Position numbers and translations under genes: made by a program
Part shown: positions 19,715-28,175 of the stretch, one piece after another
How positions within the stretch are numbered: the first letter of the stretch is position 1
How the letters are laid out: each line of letters starts with the position of its first letter
Source: Prorocentrum cordatum
Lineage: Eukaryota; Sar; Dinophyceae; Prorocentrales; Prorocentraceae
Length of the DNA stretch: 64,000 nt
Assembly (NCBI GenBank): GCA_963575745.1
Contig: CAUYUJ010012836.1
Coordinates: 259,906-323,905, forward strand
Direction of reading: 5' to 3'
Notes under the pieces: model-generated
What the model was told of the DNA's origin: nothing
Databases searched by the model: none
Seen by the model: only the letters and a program-made list of their open reading frames with translations

Positions 19715-21139
19715 CAAACGCCACAGACGCCGAGCACTTTGGACGGCCGGTGCTCGAGCGCTGCAACCTCAAGGCCGCCAGCAGCCATGCGCGCCGTTTC
19801 CCCGGCATTGCGTTTGGCACCACAGCCCGCACCCAAGCCCCCTACCACACGACCGCCAGCAACCGACGCCAGCCCCAAACATGAACGCACATGTCCGATG
19901 ATCTTCCTTGTAGGAGAAAGGTTGGCGACTATAAAAATGACCCTTGGCAAGTATGATCTTCAGCCACGCCGAACATGCCCAATGCTGAACTTCCAGCGTC
20001 GCCAGACTTCACCAGATGCTTGCGCTATGCTTCAAGCTATCCACCTTGACCGGCCGACCCTGGTTTGGATCCAGTGGTCACACCTGCTTCAAGAGCCTGG
20101 CAGGCGACCGCACGTCCGCACAGCCTTGGAGTTCTTCGCCGGCATGGTACAGGAGCAGCTAAAGCAAGGAGGAGACGTTGTTCTGGAAGCGAAGGCCTGC
20201 GACGTTCCAGTGCGAGACGAGCTCTTCGCAGGAGCTAGCCGCATCGGCGGCCTCTTGGGGCACCCCTCTCGCGTGCACTGGTGCGCCTTGGGTATCACGG
20301 GAGGCAAAGACGACAAGACGGTGATATGCGGCGAGCACCTCGTGATGTCGAACAAACCCTGGCCAGACATGCCTTGTGTCTGTCAGCGCCAGAGTTCCAG
20401 TTACGTGGCGAACGACGGCGCTGCATACGAACAGTTCGCGGAAAAGATCATGACCCACTTCAACATACTCAGTCCCAGCGACATAAAACCTCCCAGCCGC
20501 GACTGGCACCGCACCCAGCGACAGCTTCGAGACAAAGCAGGCGCCAGAGACTACGTGAAGCAGCAGCACACCACAGGGCAGCCACAACCACCGCAGCACA
20601 AGTTTGTGACCTTCACAGGCGCAGAGGTCCAGACTTACCAAGTTGATGCACATCCCTCACAGCCAAGGGACGAAGTTGCACCGCAGGCAATGGCAACGTT
20701 GCTAGCGACGCAACCTCCGCCGCACACCAACGCAGCAGACAAAGCAACCTCCACCGACGACCTTGACACACACTCACAAGCAGCCTACCCGACAGACTCA
20801 CACGTCAGAGCCAAGAGCAAACGCGCACAACTAGAACGCAACAAAACGCCCGAAGAAGTGAAGGCCATGCGAAAGAAGAAACCTATGACACAAGAGCAGC
20901 ATTTCGACGATTGTGGCAGCGACACTGAACCTCTCATGGATAACGAAGCCCGGACGGCACTCGCTATGAGCGATCCGTGTGGCGCCGCATTCTGGTTCGA
21001 ACACTGCGGGGATTGTGTCAAGGAAGACTTCGAGGCGCATCCTGCCATCAGGAAGTGGCCAGAGGGCACAGTCTTTGATTGCGACGGGTGCCGGGGACAC
21101 AAAGTCCTGGCACCACCCCTCGCACACCCGCAGATCTGA
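19715..21139 (+). CDS. Copia extra domain between protease and integrase
   Basis: Same frame as gag-PR after a single TGA; ATG candidates at 19,739 (non-ATG start by the track's reading) and 19,787. The text includes RPTLVWIQWSHLLQE, EFFAGMVQEQLKQGGDVVLE, RVHWCALGI and MSNKPWPDMPCVC. From memory, dinoflagellate copia polyproteins carry a region of this shape that has been compared with DNA methyltransferases; here I see no PPC catalytic motif. C-terminally, HCGDCVKEDFEAH and FDCDGC give spaced cysteines. Frame changes to integrase in the overlap 20,979-21,139. Confidence 0.5.
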   Translation, partial: QTPQTPSTLDGRCSSAATSRPPAAMRAVSPALRLAPQPAPKPPTTRPPATDASPKHERTCPMIFLVGERLATIKMTLGKYDLQPRRTCPMLNFQRRQTSPDACAMLQAIHLDRPTLVWIQWSHLLQEPGRRPHVRTALEFFAGMVQEQLKQGGDVVLEAKACDVPVRDELFAGASRIGGLLGHPSRVHWCALGITGGKDDKTVICGEHLVMSNKPWPDMPCVCQRQSSSYVANDGAAYEQFAEKIMTHFNILSPSDIKPPSRDWHRTQRQLRDKAGARDYVKQQHTTGQPQPPQHKFVTFTGAEVQTYQVDAHPSQPRDEVAPQAMATLLATQPPPHTNAADKATSTDDLDTHSQAAYPTDSHVRAKSKRAQLERNKTPEEVKAMRKKKPMTQEQHFDDCGSDTEPLMDNEARTALAMSDPCGAAFWFEHCGDCVKEDFEAHPAIRKWPEGTVFDCDGCRGHKVLAPPLAHPQI

Positions 21140-23291
21140 GCCTCCAGGTTTGTGCCGTTACCACGACCGGCCCACTGACGCCATCAAGTGCCCCGCTTGC
21201 TTGTCAGGAAAGGACTCCCTAGACCCAGGCCACACCGAAGTGGCTGGAGAGCGCCTTGCCCCCGAGACTCGCTATCGGGATGGACGCAAGCGCCGGGGCG
21301 GACCAGTCAGAGATCCAGGCAGCCGAGCGGTGGGAGGAGCAGAGCGGCGGAAACGCTTGACCGACGACGAGCAGCTTGACGACCCAGGGCCTCTTGGAGA
21401 AATCCTCGCCGGCCCTCCTGCTGTTGCCGCGGGTGGCTTTGATGCAGAAGATGGCCGCCCAGACTCTTCCGCTGGAGGTGGCGCGGGGCATAGAAATGCG
21501 CCTGGTGCCAGCAGCGAGGTGCATAGAAATGTGCACGCTGCAGCCTCCAGCAGTGATTCGGGACCTCTGCTCGCGCCTGCAGGCGAACCACTTCCCGACG
21601 CTCCTGAGCAGCCGCCTGAGGTCGGCCCTCCCTCTGCGAAGGAGGAGGAGTTGATGCCGGGCGAGCTGGGCGAGCCGTTGGACCCGAAAGTTCGCAAAAC
21701 TCGGTCCGACGCTGGGATTGCACGACCAAGCAAGGCAGACGCCGAGACGCAAGAAGGTGTGGGAGGCAAAGAAGACTGGCGCACCGACGACGTTTCTCGC
21801 GTAATGGCTAGACTCAAGTCTGACGACGAAGAATTGAGGAAATTAGCCATTCAACGACTACACATCAGCTGGTACCACCTTGCACCCACGCACATGCAAG
21901 CGCTCCTGCGAGCAGCCGGCGTGCCAGCACGCGCAGTAGGAGAAGTCCCTGGAGTGGTACAAGGGTGTGATGTTTGCAGAAACTGGCAGGTTCCCACCAC
22001 AGCCACGGTCACGGCCACACGCCTCATCACGGAGTTCAATTACGAAGTCCAGATGGACCTGTGGTTCCTTCACAGCCTCATCGACAGGCCACAACTCCAG
22101 CGAACCATCATGCACCTCATTGACGCCTGCGTGCGGTGGTCGGCGAACGGCCTCCTCAAGGACAAGGAGGAGATCACGCTGTGCACTCGCATCAGTGAAT
22201 TATGGCTGACCATACACGGGCCTATGAGGACTTTGGTTCAAGACGGAGAATCTGGCATGAAGGGCCGAGCAGTGGCGGACTGGGCGGAGGCGAACCGTAT
22301 CCAGCTCAAGTACCGGCCTCCCGGTTCGAAAGCCTGGGTTGCAGAGCGGCACCAACAGATCCAACGCAAAACCTTCCACTCCACTGAAGGCCAGATGCAG
22401 AAAGAGGGCATCTATGCCCCTGTAGAGCAGACGCTGGCGACCGTCACATTCGCACACAATGCCTTAGTGAACACCGATGGGAGTGTGGCGTACCAAGCCT
22501 TGTACGGCAGGACGCCCGCTCTCCTCCCAACCTTCGACGGCGCGACGGAGGCGGAACGTGATGATCGACTTCCTCGCGGCGAGACGCTGGCTCGCAGTCA
22601 AGCGCGAATCAGGGAGATCGCCGTGACCAAGATCGTGGAGCACACAGCGAAAGACCGCCTGCGACGAGCAGACCACCACAGGACGCGACCTGCTCTGGAA
22701 CTCGCGAAGTTGAAGGTCGGACAACAGGTTGACATCTGGTTCGAGCCGTCGTCCAAGGACGTGAGCGGCTGGCGGGGGCCAGCGGTGGTCAAGACGATCC
22801 AGCACGACGAGAACGCTGTAACGGTGCGCTACCAAGGCAGGACCCTTGACCGACGTGGCCAAGAGGTGCGGGAACACGTGGCCTACTTGATCTTCTTGGT
22901 GAGCCAGAAGCAGCACCCCCACGCACAATGGACTCTATTGCGCGACGCGTGCGAGAGCCTCAGCATCAAGGCGGTGAAAGTCTACGGACTCGTGTACCAC
23001 GGCGACACACGCAAACCCGGTTGGCATCTGACGAAGGCCAGCCAGACGAAGTCGGGACACCAGGTCTTGGAAGCAGGCCTCTTAGTGGCATCCACGGTGG
23101 TTCGCATTGCAGAGTGCACCACTGTGAGACTGTCGCGGGGAGTATCCTCCTTACAGCCGCTGTTGAACTTCAGTTACAGTGAATTGTGGATCTGGCACTC
23201 TACGCTCCAAGGCGGGGACGAAGACAATCCCCCATGGTGTTCGACAGTGCGGACGGCGACCTCGACAAGAGCATTGACATCAAGAACTTAG
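20979..23291 (+). CDS. Copia integrase
   Basis: 770-codon frame overlapping the previous one in a different phase, so a frameshift or re-initiation is needed. Spaced Cys (LCRYHDRPTDAIKCPACLSG) come first, then the pre-integrase zinc region (HISWYHLAPTH ... GCDVC, about residues 289-334). DDE core: Asp in QMDLWF (about 365), Asp in LVQDGESGM (about 420), Glu in AWVAERHQQ (about 450). Integrase joins element cDNA to the genome. A three-way-junction cassette lies in the linker at 21,471-21,551, encoding GHRNAP...VHRNVH. Confidence 0.85.
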   Translation: MAPHSGSNTAGIVSRKTSRRILPSGSGQRAQSLIATGAGDTKSWHHPSHTRRSEPPGLCRYHDRPTDAIKCPACLSGKDSLDPGHTEVAGERLAPETRYRDGRKRRGGPVRDPGSRAVGGAERRKRLTDDEQLDDPGPLGEILAGPPAVAAGGFDAEDGRPDSSAGGGAGHRNAPGASSEVHRNVHAAASSSDSGPLLAPAGEPLPDAPEQPPEVGPPSAKEEELMPGELGEPLDPKVRKTRSDAGIARPSKADAETQEGVGGKEDWRTDDVSRVMARLKSDDEELRKLAIQRLHISWYHLAPTHMQALLRAAGVPARAVGEVPGVVQGCDVCRNWQVPTTATVTATRLITEFNYEVQMDLWFLHSLIDRPQLQRTIMHLIDACVRWSANGLLKDKEEITLCTRISELWLTIHGPMRTLVQDGESGMKGRAVADWAEANRIQLKYRPPGSKAWVAERHQQIQRKTFHSTEGQMQKEGIYAPVEQTLATVTFAHNALVNTDGSVAYQALYGRTPALLPTFDGATEAERDDRLPRGETLARSQARIREIAVTKIVEHTAKDRLRRADHHRTRPALELAKLKVGQQVDIWFEPSSKDVSGWRGPAVVKTIQHDENAVTVRYQGRTLDRRGQEVREHVAYLIFLVSQKQHPHAQWTLLRDACESLSIKAVKVYGLVYHGDTRKPGWHLTKASQTKSGHQVLEAGLLVASTVVRIAECTTVRLSRGVSSLQPLLNFSYSELWIWHSTLQGGDEDNPPWCSTVRTATSTRALTSRT
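21471..21551 (+). other. Three-way-junction cassette, copy 2
   Basis: Outer arms GCTGGAGGT and GCCTCCAGC; inner hairpins at 21,486-21,503 (one A-C mismatch) and GTGCATA GAAA TGTGCAC at 21,519-21,536 (seven pairs). It resembles 18,306-18,384 over its whole length. Confidence 0.6.
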
Positions 23292-26200
23292 CCAGCAACG
23301 ACCCGACCATCCATTCCGGGGAGGCCTCTTGGAGAGATTATTGCGTCGTACAGTTCTTGGGGACGAAGCCCGAGGACACGGAAGGCCTGATCAGACGGTA
23401 TCCTGGCATACGCCTGATGGCTGGGAACGGCCAGGTAAGTAGAAAGGACAGGCCTCCATTCTCGCCAGCTACGGCTTCCCCGAGCGGTTCGCAAGGGCCG
23501 CCTGGTACACCGACGACAGCACCACGAGCATCGACGCCAGCACCACGAGCCTCGACGCCAGCACCGCGTGCACCGACGGCAACACCACGAGCATCGACGC
23601 CAGCGCCACGATCAGCGACACCAACACCACGAGCACCGACGTCGACTCAGAGGGCACCGGCGCCGACACCAGCGCCGAAGGTGCCGGCACCGGCGCCGAT
23701 AGGACCTCTCTTCACTCCACCTCCACCACCTCCAAGGTTTGATGCGAGCAGGTCCCGGTCGCGACCGACGGACGCACAAGATGAGAGTCCCATGCTGGAT
23801 GTCGTGATCAAGACGCCAGCTCCGCCTCCTTCACCGCCTGAGGGCGGAGCAAGCTGCAACAAATCGACACCAGCATTAGCTGCATCCACGCGGTCGCGGA
23901 CGCCAGCGTCGCAGCAGTCGTCACTCGATGTGATTTTGACGACGCCTCCGCCGCCGCCAGCACCGCCAGGAGGAGGAGGCGGCAGAGTACGGCAATCCAT
24001 GACACGATCAAGATCGACGCCAGGTGGAAGCGAACCGAAACACATGTCATCAGATATGCTGTTTCTTCCTACTCCGCCTCCGCCGCCGGCTCCACCAGCA
24101 GCCGGAAAGGTTACGATGACAAGATCGCGATCTCCATGGACAACGGCATCTTCGCCAATTTTAGGGGCCATGCGAACCCCTCCACCACCGCCAGCGCCAC
24201 CAGCACCTCCAGCAGCAGGCAAGATTGCAGCCACTCCGCGCTTTCGATCGCCGTGGTTGCCATCACCACCAACTCCTATGGAGACGGTGTTGCAAGGCGG
24301 TGGAACGCCACCTCCTCCCCCGCAGCCTCCAGGACAGACAGCGCCAACACCGAGGTCTCGCTCGCCACCAGGGCCGAAGGCGACACCGATCGCAAGCGCG
24401 ACTACAGCCACCAGACCACCTGGGCCACTTCCATGGCCAGCGATGGGATCTCAAGCAAACGTTTGGGATCTGGTGGGAGCCCCAAGACGTAAGGAGACCC
24501 ACACTCCTCCACAGCAAGAGGCCGCTCCAGAGAAGAGGAGCCGCTTCGCACAGGACGCGACTACGAGCAACGCGGGATCTGCCGCTGTCGGAGCCGGGAC
24601 CCAGGGAGAAGGGATAGAAATGTCCGCTCCCCCCGCTGCTTCTACGGCAGCGGTCTCGCCTGCGACCACCCAACACTACCCGAACCCACCATCAGCTGCA
24701 GCCTCCACCATTCCATATGGTGCGTCTCCACCTTCTGCCGCACACTCGGACAGAGCAGCTGCTGCAGAGCAGTCTCAGCAGCATCAGCCTTTGCTTCCGA
24801 CGGCGGAGAACGCAGCGCTCCAGACTGACCCAGCCCAGGCGGCGGTCAGGGAGGAGGAGGGGGACGACGATCGCGACGAAAAGGACCTCAAGACGTGGTT
24901 ACTGGAGATCAATGAGGCCGACAGCGATGAGGGCGATCTGCTTCCAGACGTGCCCTGCGAAGAGGACTCCGGAACGGGCGGGGATTCGTTCCTGGCCGCC
25001 GACGAGCCTCTCAGCACGATCTCGAAAGCACTCACCGACCTGAGCGTGCAAGATATGGCAAAGCATGCCATTGACATAATCAAGGCAAAGAGGCAGGAGC
25101 TGACGAGCCTCCATGATTTGGGTTGCTTCCGCAGATTCCGGCGGAACTTGGCGAATAACATCGTGGACACCATGTGGGTCTTGAAGTGGAAGTACAAGGA
25201 GAACAAGCACTTCATCAAGGCCCGACTCACGATGCGTGGCTTCAAAGACCACGACGAAAACTTGGCCACTTTCGCCGGCACGGCAACTCGATGGGGCCAG
25301 CGCGTTGTGAATGCCATCGCAGCGCAGCAGGACGATTGGGCACTGTTCAGCTTCGATGTCAGCGCCGCTTTCGCGAAGGGCCTGACCTTCCAAGAGCTTT
25401 CTGAGTTAACAGGCGAACCTCTTCGCGTTGTGCAGTTCGAGTTGCATCCTGATGATATCAAGTTGTTGAGAGAGATTCCTGGCTACGAGGATTTCGACCC
25501 CAGCACAGAAGTCATCCAGATGGCCAAGGCAGTGTATGGCCTGAAGGACGCACCGCGAGCATGGCGCAAGAAGTTGCACTTGATCCTCGAAAGTTTCGGC
25601 CTCGAAGCCTTGTACGCGGACCCACAACTGTACGTACTCCACGACACGAGTGTCAAGTTGAACATGATTCTCAGTGCGCACGTTGACGACTTGAAGGGTG
25701 GAGCCCCGAAAACGGTAGCTATGGAGCTCCTCAAGCACTTGGAGAAACACGTGGGCACTTGTACACAGGAGTGGGCCAACTTCACACACGTTGGCATCGA
25801 GCACGTGACCAGAGCAGACGGCATTTACACGCACCAGGAGAAGTATGTGGCTTCCCTCAGGGAGATCGACAAGAAGTTCTATGCTGAATTGCACGACGAG
25901 CAGGCAGTCAGCGTTGAGGCGAAGAGCCACTTCTCCACCCTCCTTGGCGGTGTCGCCTGGCTCTGCCTCACAATGCCGGCCATAGCGGTGTACGTGCAAG
26001 CACTACAGCGACGCGGAGCCGAACCGAGAGCACAGGACCTGAAACGCTTGAACCTTGTCTTGCGGTGGGTCCGCCGGCACAAGGTCGGCATCCTGTTCAG
26101 AAAACTGCCAGGACGCCTCCGACTTGTTGGGGTTACGGATGCAGCCTTCAAGGCGGTTCCGGACGAGTCATCTGGACTTGCACTCCGCGGCTGCGTCATC

Positions 26201-26764
26201 ATCCTCAACACGGATTGCGATTCGACGCCGGCGTCTCCAGGTGGGGCGTGCAACATCTTGGAGTTCCAGTGCCGGCGCCAACGCCGAGTAGTTCGTTCGA
26301 CCTTCAGTGGCGAACTGAATGGGTTGGTTGACTCCCTGGAGATTCTCCTGGTTATCCAGATATGCTTCCACCAGATTTACCACGGCTGCGCGGCGACAGC
26401 CAAGAGCCTGGCGGACGACTTGGACAACGGACGACTCCAACCTCCAGTAGACGCAGCAGTTGACGCCAGGAGCGTGTTCGATTGCTTGGCCGCCACAGAC
26501 GTGGGCGAACTCGTTGAGGGCAGTCTTAAGCTGCACGTTCTCTCTCTTAGGGAGCGCCTGCAGTCTGGCACCCTGCGGCGCCTCGTCTGGACGGACACGA
26601 GGGATATGTTGGCGGACGGCCTCACCAAAGGGTCAGTTCCTCGTGACCAGCTGATTGCTGTCAGCAACAGAGGCGAATACCGCACAGCGCACGCCACGGC
26701 CAGCACGACCGTGAGGAACGGCCGCAAGCAGACCACTGGCAGCACGGTAGTACGAAACACTTGA
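23186..26764 (+). CDS. Copia reverse transcriptase-RNase H
   Basis: 1192-codon frame overlapping integrase in the -1 phase; an in-frame ATG at 23,234 and a run CCCCC at 23,229-23,233 mark where expression could switch. A Pro/Thr/Ala-rich linker (residues 80-480) precedes the RT: DTMWVLKWKYK, KARLTMRGF, FSFDVSAAFAKG (catalytic Asp), AVYGLKDAPRAW, and SAHVDDLKGG in place of YVDD. RNase H follows: GVTDAAF, FSGELNGLVD, DARSVFDCL, VWTDTRDMLADGLTKG. The stop codon (26,762-26,764) lies in the first 3' UTR hairpin. Confidence 0.88.
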   Translation: MDLALYAPRRGRRQSPMVFDSADGDLDKSIDIKNLASNDPTIHSGEASWRDYCVVQFLGTKPEDTEGLIRRYPGIRLMAGNGQVSRKDRPPFSPATASPSGSQGPPGTPTTAPRASTPAPRASTPAPRAPTATPRASTPAPRSATPTPRAPTSTQRAPAPTPAPKVPAPAPIGPLFTPPPPPPRFDASRSRSRPTDAQDESPMLDVVIKTPAPPPSPPEGGASCNKSTPALAASTRSRTPASQQSSLDVILTTPPPPPAPPGGGGGRVRQSMTRSRSTPGGSEPKHMSSDMLFLPTPPPPPAPPAAGKVTMTRSRSPWTTASSPILGAMRTPPPPPAPPAPPAAGKIAATPRFRSPWLPSPPTPMETVLQGGGTPPPPPQPPGQTAPTPRSRSPPGPKATPIASATTATRPPGPLPWPAMGSQANVWDLVGAPRRKETHTPPQQEAAPEKRSRFAQDATTSNAGSAAVGAGTQGEGIEMSAPPAASTAAVSPATTQHYPNPPSAAASTIPYGASPPSAAHSDRAAAAEQSQQHQPLLPTAENAALQTDPAQAAVREEEGDDDRDEKDLKTWLLEINEADSDEGDLLPDVPCEEDSGTGGDSFLAADEPLSTISKALTDLSVQDMAKHAIDIIKAKRQELTSLHDLGCFRRFRRNLANNIVDTMWVLKWKYKENKHFIKARLTMRGFKDHDENLATFAGTATRWGQRVVNAIAAQQDDWALFSFDVSAAFAKGLTFQELSELTGEPLRVVQFELHPDDIKLLREIPGYEDFDPSTEVIQMAKAVYGLKDAPRAWRKKLHLILESFGLEALYADPQLYVLHDTSVKLNMILSAHVDDLKGGAPKTVAMELLKHLEKHVGTCTQEWANFTHVGIEHVTRADGIYTHQEKYVASLREIDKKFYAELHDEQAVSVEAKSHFSTLLGGVAWLCLTMPAIAVYVQALQRRGAEPRAQDLKRLNLVLRWVRRHKVGILFRKLPGRLRLVGVTDAAFKAVPDESSGLALRGCVIILNTDCDSTPASPGGACNILEFQCRRQRRVVRSTFSGELNGLVDSLEILLVIQICFHQIYHGCAATAKSLADDLDNGRLQPPVDAAVDARSVFDCLAATDVGELVEGSLKLHVLSLRERLQSGTLRRLVWTDTRDMLADGLTKGSVPRDQLIAVSNRGEYRTAHATASTTVRNGRKQTTGSTVVRNT
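24612..24625 (+). other. Short GAAA-loop hairpin in the RT linker
   Basis: GGATA GAAA TGTCC, five pairs with the same inner U.G and A-U as the family but a G-C swapped at the position before. Read in a different codon phase (G-I-E-M) from the gag and integrase copies. Confidence 0.55.
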
Positions 26765-27164
26765 GGCAATTGAAAAGTTGTCTCATCACCAGCGGCAAGT
26801 GAAAAGTTGTCGCAAAGAAAGCCGCACTTGCGCCAGGGGAGCTCCGGCGAGTACGGCGGCCCTGCAGTGAAGACGCGTAGGGTTCCGGGCATAGAGATGT
26901 GCCTGTAGCAAAGACCTGTCTAGGTCAACCCCTGCATGGGAACATGTAGGGTCAGACACGAAACTGTGTCTGCTGAGGGGTGTAATTCGTAGGAACTGAC
27001 AGCCATGACATAGGCTGTCTGTGTAAAATAAACAGGCAGCCGGCAGTCATGAAATAGACTGCCTCGCCTGTCTCTCTCTTCCTCGTCCTCCCCTCCCCTT
27101 TGCTTGTCGTGAGTAAGATGTCACGAAGCAGGCAGCAATGATGAGGTACCATGTGATAGGTATC
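26762..27164 (+). other. Copia 3' UTR stem-loop chain
   Basis: Successive stems: 26,762-26,785 (10 pairs, GAAA loop), 26,792-26,813 (8 pairs, one G-G mismatch, GAAA), 26,887-26,904 (7 pairs, GAGA), 26,913-26,926 (5, GTCT), 26,930-26,951 (9, GGAA), 26,953-26,972 (7, GAAACT), 26,998-27,019 (7, ATGACATA), 27,042-27,063 (7, ATGAAATA), 27,107-27,126 (6, GTAAGATG) and 27,145-27,164 (6, ATGTGATA). No ORF here. Confidence 0.7.
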
Positions 27165-27265
27165 AGCTGTGTGTAATAATCTCCATAGCAGCAGTGTGGG
27201 TGTTATCCTAGGTAACTGCCGGAGAACAGCTAGGCGGGGCAAGTGACAGCCTGCCACGTGCAGGA

Positions 27266-27321
27266 GCGTGGGCATTGAAAAGTGCCCGCGTTCCATATAA
27301 GGCATCGCGACATAGATGTCG
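27266..27321 (+). other. GAAA-loop hairpin and degenerate partner near 3' LTR
   Basis: 27,266-27,291: about 11 pairs around GAAA (inner arms GGGCATT and AGTGCCC). 27,308-27,321: CGACAT AG ATGTCG, which looks like a family copy that lost two loop bases. Confidence 0.65.
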
Positions 27322-27390
27322 GTTTCACAGATAAGGTTTTCGACGCGCGGCACTTTCGGTGTTTTTCGGGCGCGTGGAGGCGTGGCGCTA

Positions 27391-27401
27391 AGCAGGAGGA
27401 G
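27391..27401 (+). promoter_or_regulatory. Polypurine tract
   Basis: AGCAGGAGGAG, purine-rich apart from one C, abuts the 3' LTR and would prime plus-strand synthesis. Confidence 0.7.
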
Positions 27402-27656
27402 AGTGGATCGGGAGATTTACACCCCCGGCCCCTTCGGTGCTTAGCATTCCCCCCTCCGCGCGCGCCTCCGTCGCAATTTAGCTCGCGAGGCAAACCGCTC
27501 TTCGCCAGAGGAGTGTAGCAAAGCATACAGCAAAACCATTTCTCTTCCACATCTTACTTTTACCATCCATCTCTTGATATTCTTCTTATTCTCCCACTTC
27601 GTCTTGAAGATCTTCCTGGCGGTCTTCTCTGCGAAGCGCCGGCTGGCGCTCCAACT
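27402..27656 (+). repeat. 3' LTR (255 bp)
   Basis: Same length as the 5' LTR with a single difference by eye. Followed by GGGTT (27,657-27,661). Confidence 0.9.
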
Positions 27657-27661
27657 GGGTT

Positions 27662-28175
27662 CGACGAGGAGGATGAGCAGGGGCATGCGGTGCCAGCCCG
27701 GACAGCGAGGCGATGCATGCGGGAGACCTTAGGCGCAGCCCTGGCGTGCGCGGAGGCCCGCCTCAGCTTCGTGATCGGTGACTTCAACTGGGCTGCGGAC
27801 GACCTCGCGCGGATCTGCACGCGCGGATCTGCACGCGCGCGACCGGCCTGAAGAAACCCACTGGCGGCAGCTTGTCCACCCTCGTGGGCTCCGACTGTGG
27901 CGGCATCCGGCGTACACATTCCAACAAAACGACACCGCCTCGAGAATCGATCGGTGTTATTCCAACCTGCGCCCGAGCCACTGCTTGAATGAGCGCGTGG
28001 CCGTGCTTGTTGGACAGTGGGTGCCTGACCCTCGACGCACCGGGCCCTTACGGTGCACCGCGTGGGCAAGCAGGATTTCGCGCGGCCGGCGGCAGGGCAG
28101 CGGCCCCCGCCGGAGCTCGGCCGGGATCCGGCATGGCAGGCCCGTGCCAAGCTCGTCTTTGTTGACAAGTTGACG
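27662..28175 (+). pseudogene. LINE endonuclease domain, 3' part
   Basis: Continues the split endonuclease: SFVIGDFNWAADDL then, after a frame change, HWRQLVHPRGLRLWRHPAYTF and ASRIDRCYSNL (the S.IDRIY-type motif). A 13-14 bp tandem duplication (GCGCGGATCTGCAC twice, 27,815-27,842) explains the frame break. Confidence 0.75.

Larger units (their letters stand above)
15301..27656 (+). mobile_element. Ty1/copia LTR retrotransposon, 12,356 bp, nested in a LINE
   Basis: Complete element: 5' LTR, primer site, gag with two zinc knuckles, protease, extra domain, integrase, RT/RNase H, structured 3' UTR, polypurine tract, 3' LTR, and a 5-bp target duplication. The two LTRs differ at one base (T at 15,550 versus C at 27,651), so the insertion is young. 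Domain order PR-IN-RT-RH is that of Ty1/copia. Large for the group, mainly because of the extra domain and proline-rich linkers. Confidence 0.92.
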
